Positions 34,672-42,824 of a stretch of DNA of 64,000 bases are shown piece by piece; the first letter of the stretch is position 1, and every line of letters begins with the position of its first letter. This stretch comes from Treponema sp. (lineage in GTDB: Bacteria; Spirochaetota; Spirochaetia; Treponematales; Treponemataceae): contig JAKSTJ010000001.1 in assembly GCA_024402635.1 (NCBI GenBank), positions 35,875 through 99,874 of the forward strand. The letters are read 5' to 3'. The position numbers and the translations under genes are program-made. The notes below the pieces were generated by a model. It was not told the DNA's origin, did no database searches, and saw nothing but the letters and a program-made list of their open reading frames with translations.

Positions 34672-34962
34672 ATGAGTAGACACACATTTAATTTTTTAGG
34701 CGGAGACGAACTTACAACTATGGGAGCATGCTGGTTTGTTTCTTACTGTTATTTTGATTTAATAGACAACAATCATATGAATTGGAGTATGGTAAAAACT
34801 TGTGCAAACCGGAGAAGTGTTTATGATCGGACAAGTGAATATTTCAAGGGGTGGCTCTTAGAAATCCTTGATATGTCTGATGCTAATTTAGATAAGAATA
34901 CTTTAAAGTTAAAAGCTGCTGATGTGAAAAGAATGGCTTCTGAATTATTAAAGAAATTTTAA
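34672..34962 (+). CDS. Small conserved-looking protein of unknown function
   Basis: 96 residues, no signal peptide. It begins MSRHTFNFLGGDELTTMGACWF and ends with a basic helix (AADVKRMASELLKKF). It contains three Trp and two Cys and looks like a compact helical domain. I do not recognise the family. It has a strong ribosome site, GGGAGG, 7 nt before the ATG. It stands alone between the divergent FN3 block and the hydratase gene. Confidence 0.7.
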   Translation: MSRHTFNFLGGDELTTMGACWFVSYCYFDLIDNNHMNWSMVKTCANRRSVYDRTSEYFKGWLLEILDMSDANLDKNTLKLKAADVKRMASELLKKF

Positions 34963-35041
34963 TCAGATTAATACAGTTTTATTGTTTCAATCCTTAGTTT
35001 ATGATATATTCTTCTAGAGAATTATTTAATTATTAATCATC

Positions 35042-35145
35042 GCACGCTCTGGTCGGCGTGCTTATAAAAAGGTAAAGCTAAAAAATTGCCCGTGCAATTT
35101 TTTTAACGCTTTGCTATTAAACAAGGTGCGCTCTGGCCGGCGCAT
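35042..35145. repeat. Pair of covarying GC-rich hairpins around a terminator-like hairpin
   Basis: Hairpin 1 is GCACGC-TCTGGTCG-GCGTGC (35042-35061). Hairpin 2 is GTGCGC-TCTGGCCG-GCGCAT (35126-35145). The loops are the same apart from one base; two stem positions change as compensated pairs (C-G to T-A, A-T to G-C). Between them AAAAATTGC and GCAATTTTT (35081-35102) form a third hairpin with a T-run. Confidence 0.65.
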
Positions 35146-35163
35146 CTACACAGGAGCAATAAA

Positions 35164-37392
35164 GTGAAACTTTGGGAAAAGGGTGCTTACCTTGTAAATG
35201 GTAAATTATCTGAAACAGGTTCTAATCCTGCTGATGGTGCCAAAAAAACTATGGCATATTCTATTTTGCAGAAACACAACACATCAGGTGATGCTGCAAA
35301 ACTTAAAATCAAATTCGACAAAATTACATCACACGATATTACTTATGTCGGAATTATTCAGACTGCCCGTGCATCTGGATTGGAAAAATTCCCTCTTCCT
35401 TATGTTTTAACAAACTGTCACAACTCACTTTGTGCTGTTGGTGGAACAATCAACGAAGATGACCATATGTTTGGTCTTACTTGTGCTCAGAAATACGGTG
35501 GAATTTATGTTCCTCCTCATCAGGCTGTAATCCATCAGTTTGCCCGCGAAATGCTTGCTGAATGTGGTGCAATGATTCTTGGTTCAGACAGCCACACTCG
35601 CTACGGTGCTCTTGGTACTATGGCTATTGGTGAAGGCGGTGGAGAACTTGCTAAACAGCTTTTGAACAAAACTTACGATGTTGCTTACCCAGGCGTTGTT
35701 GCAATTTATTTGACAGGCAGCCCAGTACCAGGTGTTGGACCTCAGGACGTTGCTTTGGCAATTATTAAGGCTGTTTTTGATAACGGTTATGTTAAGAACA
35801 ATGTAATGGAATTTGTTGGTCCTGGTGTTGCAAACCTTTCTGCTGATTTCCGTATTGGTGTTGATGTAATGACAACTGAAACTACATGTTTGTCTTCTAT
35901 TTGGCGCACTGATGCAAAAGTTGAAGAATGGTACGCTATTCACGGCCGTCCAGATGCTTATAAAGAACTTAATCCAGAAGATGGTGCTTATTATGATGGT
36001 GCAATCGAAATTGATTTGTCAGAAATCAGACCTATGATTGCTATGCCATTCCATCCTTCTTGTGCTTATACAATTGATGAAGTTAATGCTAACTTGCTTG
36101 ACGTTCTTGCTGAAACAGAAAAACGTGCAAAGGTTTCTTTTGGTGATAAAGTAAACTTCTCTTTGAAAAACAAAGTAATCGACGGAAAACTTTATGTTGA
36201 CCAGGGTGTAATTGCTGGTTGTGCTGGTGGTGGATTTGAAAACATCTGTGCCGCTGCTGACATTCTTAAAGGAAAAGATACTGGTAACGGTAAGTTCCTT
36301 TTGAACGTTTACCCAGCTTCTATGCCAGTTTACCAGGAATTGATGAAGAACGGTGCTTTCTCAAGTTTGGTTAGTGCTGGTGCTATTATTAAAACTGCAT
36401 TCTGTGGTCCATGTTTCGGGGCAGGGGATACTCCAGCAAACGGCGCATTCTCTATCCGTCACTCAACTCGTAACTTCCCTAACCGTGAAGGTTCTAAGAT
36501 TCAGAACGGACAGTTGTCTAGCGTTGCTCTTATGGATGCTCGCTCAATTGCCGCAACTGCTGCAAACAAAGGTTTCCTTACTGCTGCTACAGAATACGAT
36601 ACAGAATTCTCTGGAAAGAAATACTTCTTCGACAAAGCAATTTACGACAAACGCGTTTACGATTCAAAAGGCGTTGCTCATCCAGAAGTTGAAATTCAGT
36701 TTGGTCCAAATATTAAAGACTGGCCAGAACAGAAAGCTCTTGGTGATGACCTCTTAGTAAAAGTAGTTTCAGAAATCCACGATCCTGTAACAACAACTGA
36801 TGAACTTATTCCTTCTGGAGAAACTTCATCATTCCGTTCAAATCCACTTGGACTTGCAGAATTTACTTTAAGCCGCAAGGATCCAGCTTATGTTGGCCGT
36901 GCAAAGGCTGTTCGTGATATGGATGCTTCTATTGCTGCAGAAATCAAAACTGTAGTAGATGCACTTGCTAAAAAAGATGCAGAACTTGGAAAGAAGGCCG
37001 CTGCCGCTCAGACAGGTTCTACAATCTTTGCAGTAAAACCAGGTGACGGATCTGCTCGCGAACAGGCAGCTTCTTGTCAGCGTGTACTTGGAGCTTCTGC
37101 AAACATTGCTAACGAATATGCAACAAAACGCTATAGATCAAATCTTATCAACTGGGGTATGTTGCCATTCCTTTACAAAGACGGAGACAAAAATCTTCCA
37201 TTTGCAAATGATGACTATGTATTCATCCCAGGCGTAAAGAAAATGATTGCTGAAAAACTTCCTTCAATCACAGCGTATGCCGTAAAGAAAGACGGAACAG
37301 TAAACAGCTTTGAACTTTCTGTAGGCGATTTGACTGACGATGAAAGAAAAATCATCTTAGCTGGATGTTTGATTAACTTCTATCGTGATTAG
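35164..37392 (+). CDS. Aconitase-family hydratase
   Basis: 742 residues starting with GTG at 35164, supported by AGGAG at 35152-35156. It belongs to the aconitase superfamily: [41 protein letters not shown] and [13 protein letters not shown]. Iron-sulfur ligands are expected from GCAGGG (about residue 354) and the CGPC pair near 416. The domain order (catalytic part first, swivel domain at about 560-740) is usual. The active-site wording differs from AcnA and AcnB and looks closer to the YbhJ-type hydratases, so strict aconitase activity is likely but not certain. With icd in the same window it would convert citrate to 2-oxoglutarate. A terminator follows. Confidence 0.85.
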   Translation: MKLWEKGAYLVNGKLSETGSNPADGAKKTMAYSILQKHNTSGDAAKLKIKFDKITSHDITYVGIIQTARASGLEKFPLPYVLTNCHNSLCAVGGTINEDDHMFGLTCAQKYGGIYVPPHQAVIHQFAREMLAECGAMILGSDSHTRYGALGTMAIGEGGGELAKQLLNKTYDVAYPGVVAIYLTGSPVPGVGPQDVALAIIKAVFDNGYVKNNVMEFVGPGVANLSADFRIGVDVMTTETTCLSSIWRTDAKVEEWYAIHGRPDAYKELNPEDGAYYDGAIEIDLSEIRPMIAMPFHPSCAYTIDEVNANLLDVLAETEKRAKVSFGDKVNFSLKNKVIDGKLYVDQGVIAGCAGGGFENICAAADILKGKDTGNGKFLLNVYPASMPVYQELMKNGAFSSLVSAGAIIKTAFCGPCFGAGDTPANGAFSIRHSTRNFPNREGSKIQNGQLSSVALMDARSIAATAANKGFLTAATEYDTEFSGKKYFFDKAIYDKRVYDSKGVAHPEVEIQFGPNIKDWPEQKALGDDLLVKVVSEIHDPVTTTDELIPSGETSSFRSNPLGLAEFTLSRKDPAYVGRAKAVRDMDASIAAEIKTVVDALAKKDAELGKKAAAAQTGSTIFAVKPGDGSAREQAASCQRVLGASANIANEYATKRYRSNLINWGMLPFLYKDGDKNLPFANDDYVFIPGVKKMIAEKLPSITAYAVKKDGTVNSFELSVGDLTDDERKIILAGCLINFYRD

Positions 37393-37415
37393 TTAATCCT
37401 GCAGAATTAAAAATA

Positions 37416-37450
37416 GAGGCACGACTTCTTTGGAGGCGTGCCTTTTTTTT
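37416..37450 (+). terminator. Intrinsic terminator of the hydratase gene
   Basis: AGGCACG and CGTGCCT form a GC-rich stem with an 11-nt loop, followed by eight T. Confidence 0.85.
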
Positions 37451-37457
37451 GCCTTGG

Positions 37458-37765
37458 CGAATGGACGGTTTTTTTATTATTTTTATATTTACAGGGTAAA
37501 ACAATTTATTGAACTGGGGGTGGCGCCCAGTTTTAGTGTTTTTATTTCATTAACTTGGGTAAAATTTGCTTCCAAATGTTATTGTGGCGCTGAAATTGCC
37601 CAAGTCTAGTTTAGTAGAGAAAAAAACTGGGCAAAAATTCAAAACAGCGTGGAATTATTTGCATTTTAATGGCTGAAAATATAGAAAAACGCCCAGTTTT
37701 TGCAAAAAAAATCATCAAAACGGTACAAATTTTCATATTTTTAAATTGTTTTACCTGAAAAAGAG
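37458..37765. repeat. 308-bp perfect direct repeat, copy 1
   Basis: It is identical over 308 bp to 39410-39717. Terminal inverted sequences CAGGGTAAAACAATTTA (about 37492) and TAAATTGTTTTACCTG (37742-37757) enclose three hairpins: AACTGGG/CCCAGTT (37512-37532), ACTTGGG/CCCAAGT (37553-37605) and AAAAACTGGGC/GCCCAGTTTTT (37622-37701). Together they give a cloverleaf-like plan. No credible reading frame lies within it. Confidence 0.9.
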
Positions 37766-37778
37766 AGTGACCCTATTT

Positions 37779-37958
37779 TTATTTATTGCTTTTAGTCTTT
37801 ACTTTTTTTAGTTTTGCAACTAACAACGGATTGCCATCGGCATCACCTACATAAAGTTCCATTTTGTCATAGTCTAAAAAGAATTCGCCTGGGTGCAATA
37901 GTCCTTTGTATTCTAAAATCGTTTCAAGTTTACCCCTTGCAATTTGAATCATTTCCAT
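37779..37958 (-). CDS. Small protein resembling phage tropism-determinant N-terminal motif
   Basis: 59 residues from the ATG at 37958, chosen because GGAGG lies 7 nt before it. The segment GEFFLDYDKMELYVGDADG matches the pattern GE..xD....LYVGD..G found in N-terminal domains of phage tail-fibre and Mtd-type receptor-binding proteins. Nothing follows it, so it is either a free small protein or a remnant. It lies inside the stretch bounded by the 308-bp repeats. Confidence 0.6.
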   Translation of the reverse strand: MEMIQIARGKLETILEYKGLLHPGEFFLDYDKMELYVGDADGNPLLVAKLKKVKTKSNK

Positions 37959-38053
37959 TTTTATTTCCTCCATTACTAGTTAGGTATGAGGGTTGAAAAT
38001 GCAAAACATTCAAAATTGATTGTGGTAAATTGCAATAGGGCTTTAAAATAATT

Positions 38054-38080
38054 AAAGCACCTAATAACTAGGTGCTTTTT
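38054..38080. terminator. Terminator at the end of the Cys-rich lipoprotein gene
   Basis: AAAGCACCT pairs with AGGTGCTTT around a 7-nt loop. A-rich and T-rich flanks make it usable on both strands. Confidence 0.7.
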
Positions 38081-38096
38081 ATTTTTTGGTGTTTAG

Positions 38097-38669
38097 TTAG
38101 TATGTAATGTAGTAACTACCAAAGTAAACCTTATTTCCATTTGAACGAACACAATAATCTGGGTCGCCACAATCACAAGTGTCATTACAACTACAAGTAT
38201 TACCTTTATCAACATCGTGAATACATTTACAATTACAGTATGAAATATAACCACTTTTATCTTTATTCTTAACAACTTTATCATAGTAAGAATTATAGAA
38301 CTTAATCAATTCTTCATTAATAGGTAACTGTTTATATCTTGTCAAAGTCACATCTGTTGCCTTACCGATTGTAGTTTTATGGTCGTCAGTAGTAAAGAAC
38401 GCAACATTCTTTTTAAATACTTTGCCACAATCAGTACAAACATAATGTGTTTCTACTTCTGTTTTTACCAAGTCCAACTCACCAGACTCATTGTAACCAT
38501 ACCAAGCACTTGTTACTGCTGAAACTACTTCACCATTTTCTAAGACAGTTCCGATTTCAGCATCTTTAATGTTTGTATGTACACAAACACCGTCACCTGT
38601 CAAAGGTTTACAACCAACCAAACCAACCAACATTACAATCAAGAATGTTAAACCAAAAATCTTTTTCAT
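38097..38669 (-). CDS. Cys-rich lipoprotein of the repeat-bounded island
   Basis: 190 residues from the ATG at 38669; AGGAG sits 9 nt upstream, whereas an in-frame TTG two codons earlier is less likely. The lipobox ends LVGC. The mature protein has CTDCG near residue 80 and a dense Cys stretch near residues 148-171 (CNCKC..CSCNDTCDCGDPDYC) that could bind metal or form disulfides. I recognise no family. It follows the HNH-like gene by 23 nt in the same direction. Confidence 0.75.
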   Translation of the reverse strand: MKKIFGLTFLIVMLVGLVGCKPLTGDGVCVHTNIKDAEIGTVLENGEVVSAVTSAWYGYNESGELDLVKTEVETHYVCTDCGKVFKKNVAFFTTDDHKTTIGKATDVTLTRYKQLPINEELIKFYNSYYDKVVKNKDKSGYISYCNCKCIHDVDKGNTCSCNDTCDCGDPDYCVRSNGNKVYFGSYYITY

Positions 38670-38692
38670 AGGCAATTTCTCCTTATGTATAG

Positions 38693-39253
38693 TTACTCTT
38701 TATATTTACTGAATTCTTTTTTCAGTTGTTTCCATTCATCTGATTGAAATAACTTCTGTCGTTTTGCTTTCACTTGATTAATTCTTTCTTCCAGCTTTCC
38801 GCCATAAAGTTTTACTCTATCCACAGACAGCCCGCTTTGAATATGATCGTTGCACCGTCCAGACTGAAGGCTAAGATTTTCCAATATGTCTACTGGTTTT
38901 TTATTTTCATCTACACCGCTTGGATACAAATGGCCCCATTCATATTTTATGTAATCAATTTCTCCCCAAAATCTTGGTCTATTCCAACATGAAAAAAAAT
39001 CTTTTACTTTAAAGTAATAGAATGGCTTGCAATCTTGGGTTTCGAAAATAAAATCAATATATTCATAAAGTAAGTTGGCATAGGCTTTTGTTCTGGTACC
39101 TTTTGTATAACCAGCTTTTCTTAAATGAGAAGCCAATCTTGTTTTTAATTTTTTTCTTTCTTCATCATTTTCTAAAACATACAGGTATTTGTTTTTGGAA
39201 TTCTCTAAAGTATTGAGATGATTACTTAATGTATTATCATCATTTTCAGGCAT
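38693..39253 (-). CDS. Possible HNH-like nuclease domain protein
   Basis: 186 residues, no signal peptide. Residues about 104-155 have the order EWGHLYP..D.LENLSLQSGRCNDHIQSGL, resembling the HNH pattern (a His after a strand, then an Asn in NLxL, then a CNxH turn). The first Cys pair of classic zinc-HNH domains is missing, so this is a weak match. The N-terminal 60 residues are charged and helical. The leader carries overlapping hairpins ending at the ribosome site AAAGGAG, which lies 13 nt before the ATG, longer than usual. Confidence 0.65.
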   Translation of the reverse strand: MPENDDNTLSNHLNTLENSKNKYLYVLENDEERKKLKTRLASHLRKAGYTKGTRTKAYANLLYEYIDFIFETQDCKPFYYFKVKDFFSCWNRPRFWGEIDYIKYEWGHLYPSGVDENKKPVDILENLSLQSGRCNDHIQSGLSVDRVKLYGGKLEERINQVKAKRQKLFQSDEWKQLKKEFSKYKE

Positions 39254-39270
39254 AGTAGTGATGTTTCTCC

Positions 39271-39349
39271 TTTAATCGCAAGGGAACGAAGTGAACCTTG
39301 CGATTAAATAACTTTTGTAAAGTTATTTAATGCTATAGCATTAAATAAC
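39271..39349 (-). promoter_or_regulatory. Cluster of overlapping palindromes in the leader of the HNH-like gene
   Basis: Three perfect stems occur. A: TTTAATCGCAAGG/CCTTGCGATTAAA (39271-39308). B: TTAAATAACTTT/AAAGTTATTTAA (39304-39330). C: GTTATTTAATGC/GCATTAAATAAC (39322-39349). B and C share 39322-39330, so they cannot both form. A ends directly at the ribosome site. Confidence 0.6.
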
Positions 39350-39409
39350 CAAAAAATCGGAGGCAAAAAAGTTGTCGCAATTTTAGGGGAGGGGGCGGTT
39401 TTTGCTTGC

Positions 39410-39717
39410 CGAATGGACGGTTTTTTTATTATTTTTATATTTACAGGGTAAAACAATTTATTGAACTGGGGGTGGCGCCCAGTTTTAGTGTTTTTATTTC
39501 ATTAACTTGGGTAAAATTTGCTTCCAAATGTTATTGTGGCGCTGAAATTGCCCAAGTCTAGTTTAGTAGAGAAAAAAACTGGGCAAAAATTCAAAACAGC
39601 GTGGAATTATTTGCATTTTAATGGCTGAAAATATAGAAAAACGCCCAGTTTTTGCAAAAAAAATCATCAAAACGGTACAAATTTTCATATTTTTAAATTG
39701 TTTTACCTGAAAAAGAG
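39410..39717. repeat. 308-bp perfect direct repeat, copy 2
   Basis: It has the same sequence and orientation as 37458-37765, offset by 1952 bp. Its last bases, AAAGAG, form the start of the ribosome site of the gene at 39724. Confidence 0.9.
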
Positions 39718-39723
39718 GTAAAA

Positions 39724-40551
39724 ATGATAAACGAAATACTCTCCCCAGAAGTTTTAACTCCAGAAATTGAACATCGGATTCTGGAACTGGAAGAATCAAT
39801 ACTAAAATTACAGAAATCCTTGAAAAAGGCACCAGAAGGAAGTTTGTGGGTTCACAAAAAGGGAACATATACTCAATATAGTATCTATTTAAATGAAAAC
39901 AACGAAAGCAAACTGAAATATCTATCTGTAAAAGAAAAGAAATTAATTCAAGAATTGCAGCAAAAGTCTTATAACGAAAAGATTCTCTTTGCGCTTAAAA
40001 ATCAGGTTCTTTGGTTAAGAAAAACTTTATCTTTACTAAAAGAAGAATCCCCAGAAGTAGTTTTGAATAATTTTTCCGAAGAAAAGCAAAAACTCACAAT
40101 CCCAGTAACTCTTTCAGATGAAGAATATGCAAAACAGTGGCAAGCAAAAAAATACGAAGCCCTTGGATTTACTGAAAACTCTCTTCTATATGTAACGCAA
40201 TCAGGGCTTAGAGTTCGCTCAAAATCAGAAATAATCATTGCAGACTTGCTTCAACAAAAGAAAGTGCCATTTTTATATGAATCACCATTGGAACTCAAAA
40301 CTTTATATGGAAAGAAAATCTTTCATCCAGATTTTTGCTGCCTTAATTTAAGAACACGGCAAGAATTTTATTGGGAGCATTTTGGTATGATGGATGATCC
40401 TGAATATAGTGCCAATGCTGTTGGAAAACTTAAAGTCTTTAATGAAAATCATTTTATACAAGGAAAAAATCTAATTATCACAATGGAAACCCAAAGTAAT
40501 CCATTAACCGCAAAAGAAGTTCGTGGTGTGATAGAGGAATTTTTGATATAG
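39724..40551 (+). CDS. PD-(D/E)XK-type nuclease-like protein
   Basis: 275 residues. The N-terminal 110 are charged helices and probably coiled coil. The C-terminal part has an ordered motif set: RSKSE with E169, then FHPDF with D203, then EFYWEHFG with E218, and a downstream strand NLIITMET. This is the layout of PD-(D/E)XK-fold nucleases, and the WEHFG box occurs in uncharacterised bacterial members. The Lys of the core motif is not obvious, so activity is uncertain. The 308-bp repeat ends 6 nt before the ATG and provides part of the ribosome site AGAGGT. Confidence 0.75.
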   Translation: MINEILSPEVLTPEIEHRILELEESILKLQKSLKKAPEGSLWVHKKGTYTQYSIYLNENNESKLKYLSVKEKKLIQELQQKSYNEKILFALKNQVLWLRKTLSLLKEESPEVVLNNFSEEKQKLTIPVTLSDEEYAKQWQAKKYEALGFTENSLLYVTQSGLRVRSKSEIIIADLLQQKKVPFLYESPLELKTLYGKKIFHPDFCCLNLRTRQEFYWEHFGMMDDPEYSANAVGKLKVFNENHFIQGKNLIITMETQSNPLTAKEVRGVIEEFLI

Positions 40552-40605
40552 AAAAAGTTTGATTGTTGTCAGATGTGGAAAGATTTTCTTATCCGGATTA
40601 TGCGA

Positions 40606-40649
40606 CCTAGTATACTAGGTTAGTACTGTGCTTGACAGCACAGTACTAA
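40606..40649. promoter_or_regulatory. Operator-like double palindrome carrying TTGACA
   Basis: CCTAGTATACTAGG (40606-40619) is a perfect palindrome. Immediately after it, TTAGTACTGTGC and GCACAGTACTAA (40620-40649) form a perfect 12-bp inverted repeat around TTGACA, a consensus -35 box. A repressor bound here would block the promoter of the 40681 gene. Confidence 0.5.
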
Positions 40650-40680
40650 GAATATTTCTTTATTTTTGAAGGAGTGAAGT

Positions 40681-40998
40681 ATGAAAGAGGATAAGAAAAT
40701 TGCTGAAAAAGTTGCAGGTGGAGTAGGTGCTGCAGCTGGTGCTGGTGCCGCTGTTGCAGGTGTTGGCGCTGCTGTAACTGCTGCTGGTACAGGTGCAGGA
40801 GCTGTTGCTGTAACAAGTGGTCTTGCTGCTATAGGTGGTACTATGTTGGGAGGTCTTGCTGTCGTTGCTGCCGCTCCTGTTGCTGCCGCTGCTGCTGTAG
40901 GTGGTATTGCCTATGGTGTTACAAAGTCAGTTAAAAATAAGAAAAAATTGCAAGAAGAAAATAAAGAATTAAAAGAACAATTAGCAAAAAAGAACTAA
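40681..40998 (+). CDS. Ala/Gly-rich glycine-zipper membrane protein
   Basis: 105 residues. A charged N-terminus (10) is followed by about 70 residues made almost only of Gly, Ala, Val and Thr with GxxxG-type spacing, able to form two or three tightly packed membrane helices. A Lys/Glu coiled tail ends the protein (KKKLQEENKELKEQLAKKN). Such composition is seen in glycine-zipper proteins and some pore-forming toxins. Its strong ribosome site AAGGAG, operator-like palindromes and separate terminator make it a self-contained unit. Function unknown. Confidence 0.78.
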   Translation: MKEDKKIAEKVAGGVGAAAGAGAAVAGVGAAVTAAGTGAGAVAVTSGLAAIGGTMLGGLAVVAAAPVAAAAAVGGIAYGVTKSVKNKKKLQEENKELKEQLAKKN

Positions 40999-41033
40999 TT
41001 TAATTAATTATAGATAGTAATATTTATTACAAC

Positions 41034-41069
41034 AAAAGCACGCTGTTGGTAAGAAGCGTGCTTTTTTTT
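41034..41069 (+). terminator. Terminator of the glycine-zipper gene
   Basis: AAAAGCACGC pairs with GCGTGCTTTT around a 12-nt loop, with a run of eight T. Confidence 0.85.
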
Positions 41070-41147
41070 ATGGGCAATAAGTAATTATTAAAAAGTTGAG
41101 AGATTTTCTGATACTAGTAAAAATATAGAATTTTTCTTCGGAAATTT

Positions 41148-41483
41148 TTAATTTAATTTTTTATAATTATTTAATTCTTTTGCTAAAGTTAGAATTATGT
41201 GTTGATCTTTATCGTCTAATTGGAGAAATAGGTGAGAAAGATAATTTAATTTTGATCTGACAGTATCATCAATAGGTGATTCTTCATTTCCTGTTACCAA
41301 ATATTCAACAGAAACTCCCAGGACTTTTGCAAGTTTTACAGCTACTTCTGCTGAGGGCATGCTTGCTTGAGAACCAACATAAGAATCAAGGGCTCTTTTT
41401 GTTATTCCTGCTTTAGAAGCAACTTCTTTATCTAATAATCCTGAAAATTCAATTTCTTCTCGCAAACGTGAACGAAAATCCAT
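41148..41483 (-). CDS. XRE-family transcriptional regulator
   Basis: 111 residues. The N-terminal Cro/C1-type helix-turn-helix spans about 5-65 (DKEVASKAGITKRALDSYV..PSAEVAVKLAKVLGVSVEYLVTG), as in phage and mobile-element repressors. The C-terminal 40 residues are helical and probably mediate dimerisation. It is encoded divergently from the lipoprotein at 41621 and convergently with the glycine-zipper gene, 149 bp away. It is the natural candidate for binding the palindromes at 40606-40649, but this is inferred. Confidence 0.88.
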   Translation of the reverse strand: MDFRSRLREEIEFSGLLDKEVASKAGITKRALDSYVGSQASMPSAEVAVKLAKVLGVSVEYLVTGNEESPIDDTVRSKLNYLSHLFLQLDDKDQHIILTLAKELNNYKKLN

Positions 41484-41513
41484 ATAAAAAAGAATAACAA
41501 TAAAATAGGATTG

Positions 41514-41542
41514 TTGACTTGATAATACTAAAATACTGATAT
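41514..41542 (+). promoter_or_regulatory. Promoter of the 41621 lipoprotein gene
   Basis: TTGACT (41514-41519) and TGATAT (41537-41542) are 17 bp apart in the region divergent from the XRE gene. Confidence 0.4.
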
Positions 41543-41620
41543 AAAATGTTTTTTACTAACAAAAAGATGTGATTATGTTAGGTTTTATATCATGATTATT
41601 TCTTTTTCATGGAGGATATA

Positions 41621-42733
41621 ATGAAAAAAATTATCAGTTTGTTGTCTTTCTTTGTTTGTATTTTTAGTTTTACAGCTTGTATTAATCCTGTAGGTGGAAC
41701 TGAACAGTACAAAAAAGAGATTGATTATGTAAATCATGCTAATGGTGATTATTCAATTAAAGTTACTAATGAAACTTCAAAAAAACTGGTAGCTTTTAAA
41801 GGTGCTCCATCAGTTAGCAATATGATTGGAGGAATTCCTGCAAATGCAAGTAATCATGGTTTACCATTAAAAAAATCTGTATTTACAACAACTTCAGATT
41901 TTGTTTTATATGTTGTAACAGAAGATGATTATCTTGAAAATATTGATAATCTTGCAGCTTTAACAGATATTCCTTACGCTCGTTTATATGCATATTATAA
42001 TACTAATGCAGCAAATAATTATGTTTATAAAATTTCATCTGTAATGGGTGGAAGTGGAAAAATTGTTCTTCAGAATAATACTGATTATAATATTGAATTA
42101 AGAAAAGACGGTCCAAATGGTGAAACAATTGGTTATACAGCTGCCAGAACAATAAACACAACTTTTTATGTAAATCCAGATGATTACTATATTTTCCCTG
42201 TTTTCAGAAAATATGATCAAACATTAAATGAAATTGTTACTGTATTCCCTGTTGATGAAGATGGAGATCCAAAAGTAAGAAGTGCTCATGTTGATTCAGC
42301 AAATCCGATGGAAATTAATGCTAGAGATTTTACAGCAGGTGTTAAATTTACAGCAGGTTATTCATATGTAACTATAGTTAACAGTTCAAGTGATGGTGTT
42401 TCTTTCTATGATGGAGCAAATTCAACTCCTGTACTTACTTCAACAGGTGGAAAAATAATTAACTCTGGAAAATCATTGACTTTTGCTATTCCAATGGAAT
42501 TGGTTGCTGCTGACAGTTCTACAGGTCATTATCAGTATGCAGAAAGTAAATCATATTCACAGTATAGAATCGGTTCTGTAATGGGTGGAGTTACAAATAG
42601 TGTTTATCTTTCTGGTTCAGATAGTACTTTGTTTACTTTTGAAGCTGGAAAAAATTATATTTTTACAGTAAGTGGATCTGATTACAAACATCTTAATGTT
42701 GAATTAACAAATACTGATACTGTAAGTTTCTAA
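41621..42733 (+). CDS. Surface lipoprotein of unknown function
   Basis: 370 residues from the ATG at 41621, preferred because GGAGG lies 5 nt upstream. The lipobox ends FTAC. The mature part holds related segments: KISSVMGGSGKIVLQNNTDYNIEL and YRIGSVMGGVTNSVYLSGS, each followed by a strand-rich stretch, so the protein seems built from repeated beta domains. No enzyme motif is visible. It ends at a strong two-part terminator. The following lipoprotein shows a similar theme of short beta repeats, so the two may be functionally linked. Confidence 0.8.
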   Translation: MKKIISLLSFFVCIFSFTACINPVGGTEQYKKEIDYVNHANGDYSIKVTNETSKKLVAFKGAPSVSNMIGGIPANASNHGLPLKKSVFTTTSDFVLYVVTEDDYLENIDNLAALTDIPYARLYAYYNTNAANNYVYKISSVMGGSGKIVLQNNTDYNIELRKDGPNGETIGYTAARTINTTFYVNPDDYYIFPVFRKYDQTLNEIVTVFPVDEDGDPKVRSAHVDSANPMEINARDFTAGVKFTAGYSYVTIVNSSSDGVSFYDGANSTPVLTSTGGKIINSGKSLTFAIPMELVAADSSTGHYQYAESKSYSQYRIGSVMGGVTNSVYLSGSDSTLFTFEAGKNYIFTVSGSDYKHLNVELTNTDTVSF

Positions 42734-42746
42734 TAATTATTTAATA

Positions 42747-42808
42747 GAAAAGGGATTGTAAAAAATGCATATTAAACTATGCATTTTACTGATTACAGTC
42801 CCTTTTTT
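42747..42808 (+). terminator. Branched terminator hairpin
   Basis: AAAAGGGATTGTAA pairs with TTACAGTCCCTTTT (one mismatch-type pair), enclosing a second stem AAAATGCAT/ATGCATTTT, then six T. Confidence 0.75.
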
Positions 42809-42824
42809 GCATTTTTAGTTTTTT

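Noticed and set aside
37458..39717. The repeats as integron attC sites or a cassette array
   Set aside because: Treponema integrons exist, but these units are longer than typical attC sites, identical to each other, lack a clear GTTRRRY end, and no integrase is present.
39563..39868. 101-residue minus-strand frame across repeat copy 2
   Set aside because: It runs through the structured repeat and into the opposing nuclease-like gene, has no ribosome site, and the identical first copy does not encode a comparable protein.
40681..40998. Glycine-zipper gene as a repeat artefact
   Set aside because: Ala/Gly bias alone could be non-coding, but it has a strong ribosome site, charged ends, a coiled tail and its own terminator, so it was kept as a gene.
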